NCBI GenBank assembly: GCA_032027205.1
Contig: JAVSMN010000001.1
Coordinates: 3,165,418 to 3,229,417 of the forward strand
DNA from: Zeimonas sp032027205
GTDB taxonomy: Bacteria > Pseudomonadota > Gammaproteobacteria > Burkholderiales > Burkholderiaceae_E
DNA: 64,000 nt
Direction of reading: 5' to 3'
Shown: positions 24,409 through 33,835 of the stretch, piece after piece
Layout: each line of letters starts with the position of its first letter
Numbering within the stretch: position 1 is the first letter of the stretch
The notes under the pieces: model-generated
Seen by the model: the letters and a program-made list of their open reading frames with translations, nothing else
Database searches by the model: none
What the model was told of the DNA's origin: nothing
Program-made: the position numbers and the translations under genes

Positions 24409-26346
24409 TCAGACCGTGGCTACCGCTTCTTCGGCGGTCGATTCCCGTCCACGTCGGCTCGCGGTTCCGTTCACGAAGCGCTCGAACATCAATACCGACC
24501 AGATGAGCGCGCTCCGATCGCGCACGCCGGCGAGGTGCTCGTCTGCCATTCGGGAAAGCGTCCTCGGGTCGAGGTAATCGGTATCCGCAAGTGCATCGCC
24601 CTTCAACACCCTCTCGACTTCGCCGCGCAGCGGCCCCCGAAACCAGTTCGCCAGGGGCACCGCGAATCCCATCTTCGGGCGATAGAGCACGTCTTCCGGC
24701 AACAAAGGCTCCATCGCCTTCTTGAGCAGCAACTTTCCTTCTCCTCCGGAGAGTTTCAGCGACGCGGGAAGGCGAGCGGCCCATTCGACGAGGGGGTGGT
24801 CCATCAGCGGTTCGCGCGTCTCCAGCGAGTGCGCCATGCTGGCCCGGTCTACCTTCGTGTTGATGTCGCCCGGAAGGTAGGTGTTGTAGTCGAGATACTG
24901 GATCAGCGACAGCGCGTCGTCGGTCTGCGCACGCGCCGCGTGCTCGTGGAAGACCTCGCGGGCGCGGTAGCCGCCGAGGCGTCGACGGAATTCCCGCGAA
25001 AACAGCCGCGCGCGGTCGTCGTCGCGAACGATCGATACCGAATGGCAGTAGGCATCGACCGCGTCGCGGGCGAGCGCCTGGAACGTCGCCCGTGCGCGGA
25101 ACATGCGCGGTAACCGGTCGAGTTGCGGATAGACGCGCCCGAGCGCGCCGAACAGCGTGTGGCGTACCGCCGACGGAAGGCGGTCGCGCAGCGCCTGCTC
25201 ACGTACATGGAATTTGTAGCGGCGGTAGCCGCCGAAGGTTTCGTCGCCGCCGTCGCCGGATAGCGCCACCGTCACGCGCTTGCGCGCGAGTTCGCAAACG
25301 CGATAGGTGGGAATCGCAGAACTGTCGGCATACGGCTCGTCGTACAGCGCCGCCAGGCGGTCGATCAGCCCGAAATCGTCGCTGTCGACGACCTGCGTGA
25401 AATGGTCGGTCCGGTAGCGCGTAGCGACTTTCTGCGCGAACTCGGACTCGTTGAACGACGCTACGTCGAATCCGATCGAGCAGGTCTTCACCGGCCGGTC
25501 GCTCATCGTCGCCATCATCGCGACCACCGCGCTCGAGTCGACACCACCCGACAGGAACGCCCCGAGCGGAACCTCGGAGATCATGCGCAACCGGACCGAT
25601 TCCGCGAGGCGCTCGCGCAGTTGCACGCAGGCATCGGCGAGCGTGATCCGCTCGTCGGCCTCAAAAGAGACGTCCCAGTAGCGACGGATCGTGGGCCGCT
25701 GCTGCCCGACCTTCCAGGTGAGCACGTGCGCCGGAGCGAGCTTGTGCGCGCTTCGGTAGATCGTCCTGGGGTCGGGCACGTAGCCGAACGCGAAGTAGTC
25801 CTCGATGGCGCGCTCGTCGAGCGCGCGATCGAAGCGAGGGTGCGCCGTGAGCGTCTTCAGCTCGGAGCCAAATAGCACGGTGCCGTCCGCGAGTTGCCCC
25901 CAGTGGAGCGGTTTGACGCCGAGGCGGTCGCGTGCGAGGAAAAGCGTCTTGCGGTTGCGGTCCCACAGCGCGAAGGCGAACATGCCGCGAAAGCGGTGCA
26001 CGCAATCTTCGCCCCATTGCTCCCAACCGTGCACGATCACTTCGGTGTCGCTGCGCGTGCGGAATACGTGCCCCGCCGCTTCGAGTTCGTTTCGGAGCGC
26101 TTCGAAGTTGTAGATCTCACCGTTCAGCACGACGACCACGGTGCCGTCTTCGTTGAAGAGGGGCTGCTGTCCGGTGGCGACGTCGATGATCGATAGCCGG
26201 CGATGGCCGAGCCCCACATGCTCCTCGATGTGGATCGATCCTTCGTCGGGACCGCGGTGATGCTGGATGTCGTTCATCCGGCGCAGCAGTGAAGGGTCGC
26301 ATCGCGTCGCCGAGCGTGGGTCGAAAATGCCGGTCAGACCGCACAT
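24409..26346 (-). CDS. XrtA/PEP-CTERM system amidotransferase (AsnB family)
   Basis: A 645-residue asparagine-synthetase-type amidotransferase. The catalytic Cys2 is present (MCGLTGIFD), as are RGPDEG, LSIIDVATGQQPLF, NGEIYNF and the PP-loop FLSGGVDSSAVV (SGGVDSS at residues 266-272), SFNESEFA and SGDGGDETFGGY. It would hydrolyse glutamine and use the ammonia to form an amide. This amidotransferase is a regular member of exosortase A loci. It lies two bases downstream of the glycosyltransferase gene. The intact glutaminase domain contrasts with the Cys-less homologue at 16175-17998. Confidence 0.94.
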   Translation of the reverse strand: MCGLTGIFDPRSATRCDPSLLRRMNDIQHHRGPDEGSIHIEEHVGLGHRRLSIIDVATGQQPLFNEDGTVVVVLNGEIYNFEALRNELEAAGHVFRTRSDTEVIVHGWEQWGEDCVHRFRGMFAFALWDRNRKTLFLARDRLGVKPLHWGQLADGTVLFGSELKTLTAHPRFDRALDERAIEDYFAFGYVPDPRTIYRSAHKLAPAHVLTWKVGQQRPTIRRYWDVSFEADERITLADACVQLRERLAESVRLRMISEVPLGAFLSGGVDSSAVVAMMATMSDRPVKTCSIGFDVASFNESEFAQKVATRYRTDHFTQVVDSDDFGLIDRLAALYDEPYADSSAIPTYRVCELARKRVTVALSGDGGDETFGGYRRYKFHVREQALRDRLPSAVRHTLFGALGRVYPQLDRLPRMFRARATFQALARDAVDAYCHSVSIVRDDDRARLFSREFRRRLGGYRAREVFHEHAARAQTDDALSLIQYLDYNTYLPGDINTKVDRASMAHSLETREPLMDHPLVEWAARLPASLKLSGGEGKLLLKKAMEPLLPEDVLYRPKMGFAVPLANWFRGPLRGEVERVLKGDALADTDYLDPRTLSRMADEHLAGVRDRSALIWSVLMFERFVNGTASRRGRESTAEEAVATV

Positions 26347-26348
26347 TC

Positions 26349-27587
26349 TCAGTTCGTCCCCGATCGAGCGAGCGTGGCGGTCCGCTTCGTCGACGCCGCG
26401 GCCCAGGACGGCTCGACGACCCGATGGCGCAGCAACAGGTCGGTGTACAGAGCTTCGTATCCAGCGATCATCCGGTCGATGCCGAAGCGTTCGACGGTGC
26501 GCAGGCGAGCGCACATACCGTGCGACCGACGTAGCGCTTCGCTGACTGCGTAGCGCCCGAGCGCCTCGGCCATCGCTCTCGCGTCGTTTGTCGCAACGAT
26601 CGTACCGCTGACCCCGTCTTCGATCAATTCTGCGTTGCCTCCCACGGAGGTCGCCACACAGGGCAGGCCGCTGGCCATTGCCTCGAGCAACGTATTGCTG
26701 ATGCCCTCGGCCAGCGAGGGCAGTGCGTATATGTCGAGGTCACGCAGGCAACGGGCGACGTCGTCACGGGCGCCAACCGCCTCGATCCGGTCCTGTAGCG
26801 GCGAGCGCCGGAGGCGCTCGTACAGGGCACCGGCGAGCGGGCCGTCGCCGATGATCCGCAACCGCAGCCGCCGCGCGAGCGCCGGGTTGCTGATCGACGC
26901 TTGCGCGTGCAGTGTTTGAAAAGCGTCGACGAGGAGCATCGGATTCTTGACGTCCGCCAGGCGACCCACGTAACCGATTACGAGCGCCCCTGGGCCGCCG
27001 TGGTCGGCGGTCGCGCGGCTTCGCTCGCGTTCTTCGGCAGGCGTGCGAGGACAGAAGACTTCGGTGTCGACGCCATTGCAGATCGAGTGCAATCGAGTGC
27101 CGGGCACGCCTACGCGATCGCGCAGATACGCGAGGGTGGGCGTCGACAGCGCAACCTGTGCATGCACGAAATGCCGCAGAAGCCGGCGCGTTCGCCGCAG
27201 CGAAGCGTTGCTGCCGACGAGGTCGTGCACCTCCCAGCCGTGTTCGCCATGCACGCGCACGGGGACTCCGGCGAGCAGGGCGGCGATCTGCGCTTCGAGC
27301 GTGCCGACGTTGCGCGTGTGCACGATCGACGGGCGCAGCCTGCGAAATGCACTCCACAACTTCGGGAGCGCCAGGGCGAGCGGTCCGGGCCGAAGCCGCA
27401 GGGGCTCGATTCGCACCTGCGGATTCGTGATGCGTGCAGCGATTCGACCGCTATCGGTGAGGGGAACGATCGTGTGCCGGAACCGGTTCGCCGGGAGCCG
27501 GTTCACCAGGTTGACCACGCCGTTCTCCATCCCTCCGGTGTCGAAGCGATGGATGACGTGAACCAGGTGTGCTGTTCCTGCCTTCAT
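26349..27587 (-). CDS. Glycosyltransferase family 4, XrtA/PEP-CTERM system
   Basis: A 412-residue GT-B glycosyltransferase. The N-terminal domain shows VIHRFDTGGMENGVVNLVNRL; the C-terminal donor domain shows IGYVGRLADVKNP, LRIIGDGPLAGALY and the nucleotide-sugar motif PSLAEGISNTLLEAMASGLP (E-x7-E) followed by VGGNAELIEDG. It adds one sugar to the lipid-linked repeat unit. Its start overlaps the exosortase stop (ATGA), so it is coupled to xrtA. This is the sugar transferase typically found beside XrtA. The donor sugar cannot be told. Confidence 0.93.
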   Translation of the reverse strand: MKAGTAHLVHVIHRFDTGGMENGVVNLVNRLPANRFRHTIVPLTDSGRIAARITNPQVRIEPLRLRPGPLALALPKLWSAFRRLRPSIVHTRNVGTLEAQIAALLAGVPVRVHGEHGWEVHDLVGSNASLRRTRRLLRHFVHAQVALSTPTLAYLRDRVGVPGTRLHSICNGVDTEVFCPRTPAEERERSRATADHGGPGALVIGYVGRLADVKNPMLLVDAFQTLHAQASISNPALARRLRLRIIGDGPLAGALYERLRRSPLQDRIEAVGARDDVARCLRDLDIYALPSLAEGISNTLLEAMASGLPCVATSVGGNAELIEDGVSGTIVATNDARAMAEALGRYAVSEALRRSHGMCARLRTVERFGIDRMIAGYEALYTDLLLRHRVVEPSWAAASTKRTATLARSGTN

Positions 27588-29191
27588 TGCCGGACAGGTG
27601 CCTGCACGACGACGCGGATGGCGGGCTGAAGCGCGTCGGCGAACACACCGAGCCGGTGGGCAGCCGCGCGCAGGTGCTCGCGGGAGGTGGCGCCGCCGCC
27701 GGTTTCGATCGGAGTGACCAGCACGATCGCGAGTGATTCGTCTCCGCGTCCCGTCAGCAGCGACCAGGCCGTGGCTGCCTTGGCGAGATATGGATTGGCT
27801 GTCTGCGTGCCGGCGACGGCGTACCACTGCCAGACGAGCAGCGGGCCGGTTTCCGAACGGCGGATCCGGTAGGAGGCGACGCTTCCCCACGGAGTACCGC
27901 GTGTCGACGTCGAGAGGATCTGCGACTGGAAGTCGTCGGCGCGAACCACGTAGTTGCTGCCGTGGACCATTTCGCTCGTCTCGTGCTGGCGCGCGTAGTG
28001 GAACGCGTGCAGCTCCACAGGTATCCCGTCGATCGCGTGCGCGACGCGTAGCGTTCCTGATGCGCCGTCGTAGTGTGGTTGGTAGTCCAGCGTCTGCGCG
28101 GCAGGCAATCCACTCACTGCCGCGCGCAGCGGTGCGACGCCATCGAAGGATCTCGATTGATCGAGCAGTGTTGTCGAGACCGGACGCCAGACGGCGACGA
28201 TGGCGATGGCGGCGAGAACCAATGCGATGCGTCTCTTGTTCGACAGCGTGAACTCGGCTGTCGCTGCGGGATCGCGCGTCGCAGGAACCTCCATGCTCGC
28301 AGAAGCAGGTTCGTGCCATAGCGAGCCTACCCAGAAGAGCAGCGCCATCACCAGCCCGAAGAACAGCCAGCCGTAAACCAGGTGATCGACGCCCGCGGCG
28401 AGCTTCATGTTCGATATGTGCCCGAGCATCACGATGCCGTAAGCACGCACCCAGTTCGCGACGATGGGCACGACGACCGCCAGAGCGACGAACGCGAGGC
28501 GGTAGCGCAACGTACGGAACTGCAGATAGGCGTAGAGCACGCCGAGCGCGAGCGAGGCGATGAGGTAGCGCAGTCCGCTGCAAGCCTCGACGACGGACCA
28601 GCGCCCGCTCGGAAGCGAGAAGTGAAGGCCTTCCCGGAACACGGGGACGCCGCTCCAGCGAACCGCGGCGACGGTGGCATCGGCCGTGTAGTCCATCATG
28701 ATCGGCGTGAGAAATTCGCCGACCGGCACTGCGAAGAAGAGGAACGCAAGCGGGAAGGCGATCGCGCGGCTGAGGGCTGGGCCGACCAGCAGCAGCATCG
28801 TCGCCGGAATGATCCCGACCACGCCGAACTGTTCGAGCGAGGATACGCCGCCCAGTCGGCCGACCAGCCAGAGGAGACCGCAGGCGGCGAGCGCGATCGT
28901 TGCCGGCCACCAGGTGTACTGCGGGATCGCCTGCCAGTCGCCGCGGCGCCGCCAGAGCATCCACGCTGCGCAGGGCAGCGCAATGAAACCGTGTGCAAAG
29001 GTCTCCGAGTTCGTCCAGACGCGGACCATGGATGCCCAGACGTCGGGGAAGACGGTGATCGACAGCAGGCAGGCGAAGAGAAAGCTTGCCAGCACCGCCC
29101 CGGTTGTGCCTTCGAGGCTGAAGGGCCGACGACGCGTCGGTATACCGGCGTCGACCGGCTGCAGCGGCATCCCTGGAAACTCTGGTTTCAT
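27584..29191 (-). CDS. xrtA: Exosortase A (XrtA/EpsH) with C-terminal EpsI domain
   Basis: A 535-residue polytopic inner-membrane transpeptidase with about eight transmembrane segments. The catalytic residues are visible: Cys204 in VVEACSGLRYL, Arg249 in VANWVRAYG and His270 in AAGVDHLVYGW. The C-terminal ~200 residues after the membrane part (from about 325) form an EpsI/DUF3485-type periplasmic domain, which is usual for XrtA. It recognises and cleaves PEP-CTERM tags on secreted proteins. It is coupled to the FemAB gene by ATGA at 29188-29191 and to the glycosyltransferase by ATGA at 27584-27587. None of its expected substrates is encoded in this window. Confidence 0.96.
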   Translation of the reverse strand: MKPEFPGMPLQPVDAGIPTRRRPFSLEGTTGAVLASFLFACLLSITVFPDVWASMVRVWTNSETFAHGFIALPCAAWMLWRRRGDWQAIPQYTWWPATIALAACGLLWLVGRLGGVSSLEQFGVVGIIPATMLLLVGPALSRAIAFPLAFLFFAVPVGEFLTPIMMDYTADATVAAVRWSGVPVFREGLHFSLPSGRWSVVEACSGLRYLIASLALGVLYAYLQFRTLRYRLAFVALAVVVPIVANWVRAYGIVMLGHISNMKLAAGVDHLVYGWLFFGLVMALLFWVGSLWHEPASASMEVPATRDPAATAEFTLSNKRRIALVLAAIAIVAVWRPVSTTLLDQSRSFDGVAPLRAAVSGLPAAQTLDYQPHYDGASGTLRVAHAIDGIPVELHAFHYARQHETSEMVHGSNYVVRADDFQSQILSTSTRGTPWGSVASYRIRRSETGPLLVWQWYAVAGTQTANPYLAKAATAWSLLTGRGDESLAIVLVTPIETGGGATSREHLRAAAHRLGVFADALQPAIRVVVQAPVRQ

Positions 29192-30312
29192 CCGAGCCCA
29201 CGCACGATGTACGGCCCGATCGCTCCTACGAGCCACCGCGGAAGTCGCCGCCAGGTCGCGATCATCAGCCGGTAGCGCGGATTCAGCGGGTTGTTCTGCG
29301 GAATCGCCCGGCCGCGTAACAACCGGTACTCGTAGGTGAGCGGCGTCGGCTCGAAGCCCCAATTCTTCTTGAAGTCGAACGGCCCTGTTCCCCGCTTGCT
29401 GCGACCGTAGTCGAACACGCGGCAGCCGCGTTCGGTTGCTCGACGCATCAGTTCCCAGTACTTGAAGTCGTTCGCGGCGAGTTCGCGCGCCCGCGGCGCG
29501 TCGCCGGCGTGCATCGGCAACACCTCGTCGCGGAAGTACAGGCTCAGCACGGCGCTGAGCGGCTCGCGCTTCGCGTCGCGCACGACGAGCACCTCGGCGC
29601 GCTCACCGAACGCCTGTAGCAGCAGTTCGAAGAAGCGCCTGCTGTGCGCAGGCGTCCCGTGCCGGTGGACGTTGTCGGCGAAGAGCGCGAAGAACGCGTT
29701 GAGATCGCCGGTGTCGCTCTGCAGGGCGTTGCGGATGCCCTTGCGCACCATCGCGCGCTGCTTGCGGGGGATCGCCGCCAGGTTGGCTTCCGGTTCGGCG
29801 GAAATGGTTTTGCGGAACGTGACGTACAGGTCCTGGCGTGGCCAGTCTCGATGCGATTCGCCGAGGCTGCGGTATTCGACGTGATCGACGTGGAGTTCGC
29901 GGCCGATCGCTTCCGCGCGGGCATCGAGTGCGTTGTGCGTTTCACGGTCTTCGGCGAGCGGCCCTGCGTAGGGGCAGAAGGGCAGGCTGACGAGAGAATG
30001 CCCGAAGAGCAGTGACTTGACCTCGACCATCGGCAGCACGCCGACGACCTGCGTGCCGCGCCTCGCGACGAGGTAGTGAGGCCGATGGCCGAAGGCTTCG
30101 CGCAACACGTGTCGCCAGGCCCAGTCGTGATAGATCGTCGCTTCCGGGCGTGCCTCGAGCCAGCGTTGCCAGGCTTCCCGGTCGGCATCGCCAGCAACCG
30201 TGACCTCGACCTGCACGGGTGCTGCCGCGACACGCTCTGCGCTTTCCGCGGCCATCGGATCCGGACGATTGCCGGCCGGCTGCTGCAGGAGGTGCGGGTC
30301 CTCGCGGTTCAT
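29188..30312 (-). CDS. FemAB-like protein, XrtA/PEP-CTERM system
   Basis: A 374-residue FemAB-type transferase built from two GNAT-like domains. Conserved parts are YHDWAWRHVLREAFGHRPHYLVA, LPFCPYAGPL, RKQRAMVRKGIRNAL, and the C-terminal YWELMRRATERGCRVFDYGRSKRGTGPFDFKKNWGFEP, which is the hallmark of the exosortase-linked FemAB family. FemAB proteins transfer amino acids or acyl groups to peptides or sugars. It is coupled by ATGA both to the upstream deacetylase and the downstream xrtA gene. Its presence agrees with the proposed amino-acid modification by the neighbouring ligases. Confidence 0.93.
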   Translation of the reverse strand: MNREDPHLLQQPAGNRPDPMAAESAERVAAAPVQVEVTVAGDADREAWQRWLEARPEATIYHDWAWRHVLREAFGHRPHYLVARRGTQVVGVLPMVEVKSLLFGHSLVSLPFCPYAGPLAEDRETHNALDARAEAIGRELHVDHVEYRSLGESHRDWPRQDLYVTFRKTISAEPEANLAAIPRKQRAMVRKGIRNALQSDTGDLNAFFALFADNVHRHGTPAHSRRFFELLLQAFGERAEVLVVRDAKREPLSAVLSLYFRDEVLPMHAGDAPRARELAANDFKYWELMRRATERGCRVFDYGRSKRGTGPFDFKKNWGFEPTPLTYEYRLLRGRAIPQNNPLNPRYRLMIATWRRLPRWLVGAIGPYIVRGLG

Positions 30313-31181
30313 TGCACAGCCTCCCTCTGCACACCCGCGGATTCGAGTTGCGACGCGAAGACCTCGTCCACTCGACCCCAGCGGAAGTCGCGTAGCAGGC
30401 GGTCGAGCCGGCCCGCCATCCGCTCGAGATTCACGTAATGGCGGAATCTCGATTTGGCTCCCGCCTGCTGCACGCGCGGCTGCTCGGGGTCTAGTTCCCA
30501 AGGGTGAAAGTAGAAGATGCACGGTTCGCCGTCGCGCTCGTTGATGCGTCGAATGCTCCAGCGCGACAGCGGGTAGGGGAGCAGGCGGAAATAGCCGCCT
30601 CCGGAGGCGGGCAGATTGCGCCCCAGCATTCGAAGCGAGCTCGGCGGAATCTCGATCACGCCCGAAGTCGTGCGCCACGCGAAGCGCGGCGCCTCCGGCA
30701 TTCCGTAGTGGTCGTGTGCGATCGGGTAGACGCTCGAGCTGTACGCGTGCCCGGTTTCGGCGATTACGTCGTGCGCCCAGAGATTCGATGCACCGATCGA
30801 GAAGCTCGGTGCGCGGTAGCCTCGCACAGCGACGCCCCCGATGTCTTCGAGCAGTGCCTTCGCGCGCGAGAGGTCTTCGCGGAACGCGTCGGGCGTCTGC
30901 TCGTTCGCGCGCTGATGGGAATAACCGTGACTGGCCAGCTCGTGGCCGCAGTCGACGAGTTGCCGAATCAACGCCGGGTAGCGCTCGGCGATCCAGCCGA
31001 GCGTGAAGAACGTCGCACGCGTCTCGTGTCGCTCGAGAAGTTCGAGGATGACGGCGACGTTCTTCTCGACACGACACGGTATCGCATCCCAGCGTTCCCG
31101 TCCGATGTAGGGCGCGAAGGCTGCCACCTGGAAGTAGTCCTCGACGTCGATCGACATCGCGTTGACCGCGGGTTGCTGCAT
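30309..31181 (-). CDS. Polysaccharide deacetylase, XrtA/PEP-CTERM type
   Basis: A 290-residue deacetylase of the family tied to XrtA. Motif 1 is MSIDVEDYFQV, motif 2 HELASHGYSHQ with two metal-binding histidines, and VRGYRAPSFSIG and ASGGGYFRLLP follow. The DUF3473-type C-terminus (CIFYFHPWELDPEQPR) is typical. It removes N-acetyl groups from amino sugars in the exopolysaccharide. It is one of three deacetylases in the window and the only one within the core operon. ATGA overlap with the FemAB gene downstream; 14 bases from the AAA ATPase upstream. Confidence 0.94.
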   Translation of the reverse strand: MQQPAVNAMSIDVEDYFQVAAFAPYIGRERWDAIPCRVEKNVAVILELLERHETRATFFTLGWIAERYPALIRQLVDCGHELASHGYSHQRANEQTPDAFREDLSRAKALLEDIGGVAVRGYRAPSFSIGASNLWAHDVIAETGHAYSSSVYPIAHDHYGMPEAPRFAWRTTSGVIEIPPSSLRMLGRNLPASGGGYFRLLPYPLSRWSIRRINERDGEPCIFYFHPWELDPEQPRVQQAGAKSRFRHYVNLERMAGRLDRLLRDFRWGRVDEVFASQLESAGVQREAVQ

Positions 31182-31195
31182 GCTGCAGTGTCCGC

Positions 31196-32263
31196 TCAGG
31201 CCACCGTTCGCTCGCTGTTCGAGGCGCGGCTGCGAAGCATCCGCAGGACCTTCTTCAGCGTGCCGAAGATCATGCCCGTAGTCGATTCGAGCAGCGCGAC
31301 GCGCTCCTCGAGCGCGGCGAGGGACGCCGCCCGTCCGGTGGAATCGGCCTCGTCAGTGTCGGCCAGCGCGGCTTCGGCCGCCGTGCCACCGTTCGTCCGG
31401 GCCGCGCTGGGCGGTGCTGCGACCGCGCCGACGAAATTGCGCCGCGGGCCCAATTCCACCTTCAACTCGCTCGCGACGTCGACGACGTCGCTTTCGACGA
31501 GGGCGTGCTTCTCGCCGAGATAGCCCGCGAGCAGCAGTCGATCGACGAGCGTGTTGATCCGGCGCGGAATGCCGTGCGTGAGCGCGAAGATGCGATCGAA
31601 GGCGGCCGCGTCGAAGGAAGGATCTCCCTTCCATCCCACGTGCGCGAGGCGGTACTCGATGTACTGCTGCGTCTCGGCCCGATCGAGCGGGCCCAGGTGG
31701 TAGGCGGCGATGATGCGCTGCTTCAGCTGGCGCATCTCCGGGCGCTGCATCAGGTCGCGCAGCTCCGGCTGCCCGAGCAGGAAGCTCTGCAGCGTGGCCT
31801 TCGTGCCGAGCTGGAAGTTCGACAGCATGCGCAGTTCCTCGATGGCGCGCGCCCCGAGGTTCTGCGCTTCGTCGACGATGAGCAGCGCGCGCTTGCCCTG
31901 TCCCTGCAGCTCGCGCAGATACGCTTCGAGCCGGATCAGCAGCGTCGACTTGTCGTTCGTGTCGTCGGTGGGCAGCCCGAAGGAACTGGCGACGATTCGA
32001 ACCAGGTCTTCTGCCTCGAGTTGCGTGGTGACGATCTGCACCGGCACGACGTTGTTCGCCGGCAAACGGCGCAGCAACTGCTGCACCAGCGTGGTCTTGC
32101 CGGCGCCCACTTCGCCCGTGACCACGATGAACCCTTCGGCCTGGTGCAGCCCGTACTCCAGATACGCCATCGCGCGCCGGTGGCCGCGGCTGCCGAAGAA
32201 GAACTCCGGGTCCGGACTGAGCTGGAACGGCTTGCCGGAGAGCCGGTAGAACGCCTCGTACAT
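31196..32263 (-). CDS. AAA/ExeA-like ATPase, XrtA/PEP-CTERM system
   Basis: A 355-residue ATPase. Near the start, YEAFYRLSGKPFQLSPDPEFFFGSRGH is typical of ExeA/GspA-type ATPases; Walker A is VTGEVGAGKTTLV, Walker B ALLIVDEAQNL, and GIPRRINTLVDRLLL is the sensor II region. The ~90-residue C-terminal tail is variable. It is cytoplasmic and probably supplies energy or regulates assembly of the export machinery. Its start codon shares one base with the stop of the upstream porin gene (TGATG), so it is coupled. Confidence 0.92.
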   Translation of the reverse strand: MYEAFYRLSGKPFQLSPDPEFFFGSRGHRRAMAYLEYGLHQAEGFIVVTGEVGAGKTTLVQQLLRRLPANNVVPVQIVTTQLEAEDLVRIVASSFGLPTDDTNDKSTLLIRLEAYLRELQGQGKRALLIVDEAQNLGARAIEELRMLSNFQLGTKATLQSFLLGQPELRDLMQRPEMRQLKQRIIAAYHLGPLDRAETQQYIEYRLAHVGWKGDPSFDAAAFDRIFALTHGIPRRINTLVDRLLLAGYLGEKHALVESDVVDVASELKVELGPRRNFVGAVAAPPSAARTNGGTAAEAALADTDEADSTGRAASLAALEERVALLESTTGMIFGTLKKVLRMLRSRASNSERTVA

Positions 32264-33831
32264 CAGTAGAACCTCATGTCGACGCCGGCGTAGATCGAGT
32301 TTTCGTCGTACGAAGCGCTACGCCCGTGACCCGATTGGACGCGTCGGCGCACGCCGGCGAAGCCTTCCATGTCGCTCGTGATCCATGTGCGGTAGCCGAC
32401 GCGAAACGACGTGTACTGCGTCTCGAAGAACGCGGTGGGGGATTCGATGCGGCGACGATCGGCGACGACGTCTATCGCCGACCTGCCATCGAGCCGATGC
32501 GAGTACGACGCGATGAGACCGCGCTCGCGAATCTCGCCGACGAAGATTCCGCCGAAAACGGCACTGCCGCGGATTCCGCTGAACTGCGTGTTCGATTGCA
32601 GTTCGGTGGTCGATTCGCGGTTCGAGAAGAAGCCGGTGAAAGTGAGCGAGTTGCGCGCGCCTCGCAGACCCCAGAACGCGGTCAATTGCCGGGTCATTAT
32701 CGCAGCGTCGGTGAACATGCCCTGCGTGAGCACGGTTCCCGGCGGCAGCACGATGCCTGACGAGAGCAGGCTGGTTATGACGGGATTTTCCCGGCCGATC
32801 CCGGCGCCGAATCCAGAGGTGAGCGATGACGGATTGAACATCAGCAGCGAAGCGTCGGCGCTGGTGAGCACCGATCGTGACCAGCGCAGACCCATCGTCG
32901 TGCGCTGCGTCGAGTGTGCGAGGCTCAGGTTGCCGACCGTACCGTAATAGCGCTTCGAGACCGATCCGCTGACGCTGGTACGCTCGAACGGCGTCCAGTC
33001 GAATCCGGCGCCGGGACCGTAGCCGTCGGTGTCGCCGTCCTCGTTGCGCAGGCCGTCGATCTGCTCGTAGTCGATCATTCCATACACGCGCAGCGTCGGG
33101 TAGACGCTGTAGAAAAGCATGCCGCCCGAGTGCTGACGATCGCGCGTGAAGCCGCTGTTGAACTCCCGGCGCTGGATCGACCCGTACCAGCGCCAGTTCC
33201 ACTTTGACGCGCCCTGGATGCCGTCGGCCTGGGCGGACGCCGTCTGGCTGAGCTTCGCCGTGGCGAAGCTGCTGCTACCACCGCTATGCGCGGCCGTATA
33301 GCGCAACTGGTACGTGGCCAGCCGCCCCAGCACGTCGCGATACCACGGCGAGACGCTGAAGTGGCGCACGTTCGCGGTGTTGCTGAACGATGATGCGGGA
33401 TCGGTCGTGATCGGCCCCATCGCCGACGCGCCGATCGTTCCCATGTAGCCCGTGAGGTCCACGCCGAAGCGATCGTCGATGAGCGCGAAGCTGCCCTGCG
33501 CGTTGAGCGCCTGGCGAAAGAAGTTCGTCTCGCCTTCGCTCACCCGCAGGAAGTTGCGGATCTGGTAGAAGAGACGGTAGTTGGCGCGCGGCGCGTTCGA
33601 TTCCGCCACGATGTACGGCGAAACCTCGAGAATGAGGTCACTGTCGCCGCCTCCGGCGCGGTGCCGGACGTTGTCGGACCACGTGGCGCTGGCACGCACG
33701 CCCGGCTGCAGGCCGGGTTTCTCGAGCGGATAGCCCAGGCCGAAGAGACCTTGAGCGGCAGCGCCGGTCGACAGCGCGAGCGCCGCCGCGCCCAGGAGCG
33801 CGCGAGGTGTGCTGCCCGACCCGATGCGCAA
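32263..33831 (-). CDS. Outer-membrane beta-barrel protein, XrtA/PEP-CTERM system
   Basis: A protein of about 522 residues with a signal peptide (RIGSGSTPRALLGAAALALSTGAAA, cleavage before QG) and then many alternating beta strands ending in the aromatic terminal strand ENSIYAGVDMRFY, as for an outer-membrane porin. Exosortase A loci carry such a porin beside the export lipoprotein, so it likely forms or assists the exit channel. The start is TTG at 33831: it follows the tyrosine-kinase stop by four bases and yields the signal peptide, whereas the other in-frame option (TTG at 33903) would overlap the kinase by 68 nt. No Shine-Dalgarno is visible, so coupling is likely. Confidence 0.88.
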   Translation of the reverse strand: MRIGSGSTPRALLGAAALALSTGAAAQGLFGLGYPLEKPGLQPGVRASATWSDNVRHRAGGGDSDLILEVSPYIVAESNAPRANYRLFYQIRNFLRVSEGETNFFRQALNAQGSFALIDDRFGVDLTGYMGTIGASAMGPITTDPASSFSNTANVRHFSVSPWYRDVLGRLATYQLRYTAAHSGGSSSFATAKLSQTASAQADGIQGASKWNWRWYGSIQRREFNSGFTRDRQHSGGMLFYSVYPTLRVYGMIDYEQIDGLRNEDGDTDGYGPGAGFDWTPFERTSVSGSVSKRYYGTVGNLSLAHSTQRTTMGLRWSRSVLTSADASLLMFNPSSLTSGFGAGIGRENPVITSLLSSGIVLPPGTVLTQGMFTDAAIMTRQLTAFWGLRGARNSLTFTGFFSNRESTTELQSNTQFSGIRGSAVFGGIFVGEIRERGLIASYSHRLDGRSAIDVVADRRRIESPTAFFETQYTSFRVGYRTWITSDMEGFAGVRRRVQSGHGRSASYDENSIYAGVDMRFY

Positions 33832-33835
33832 GGCG

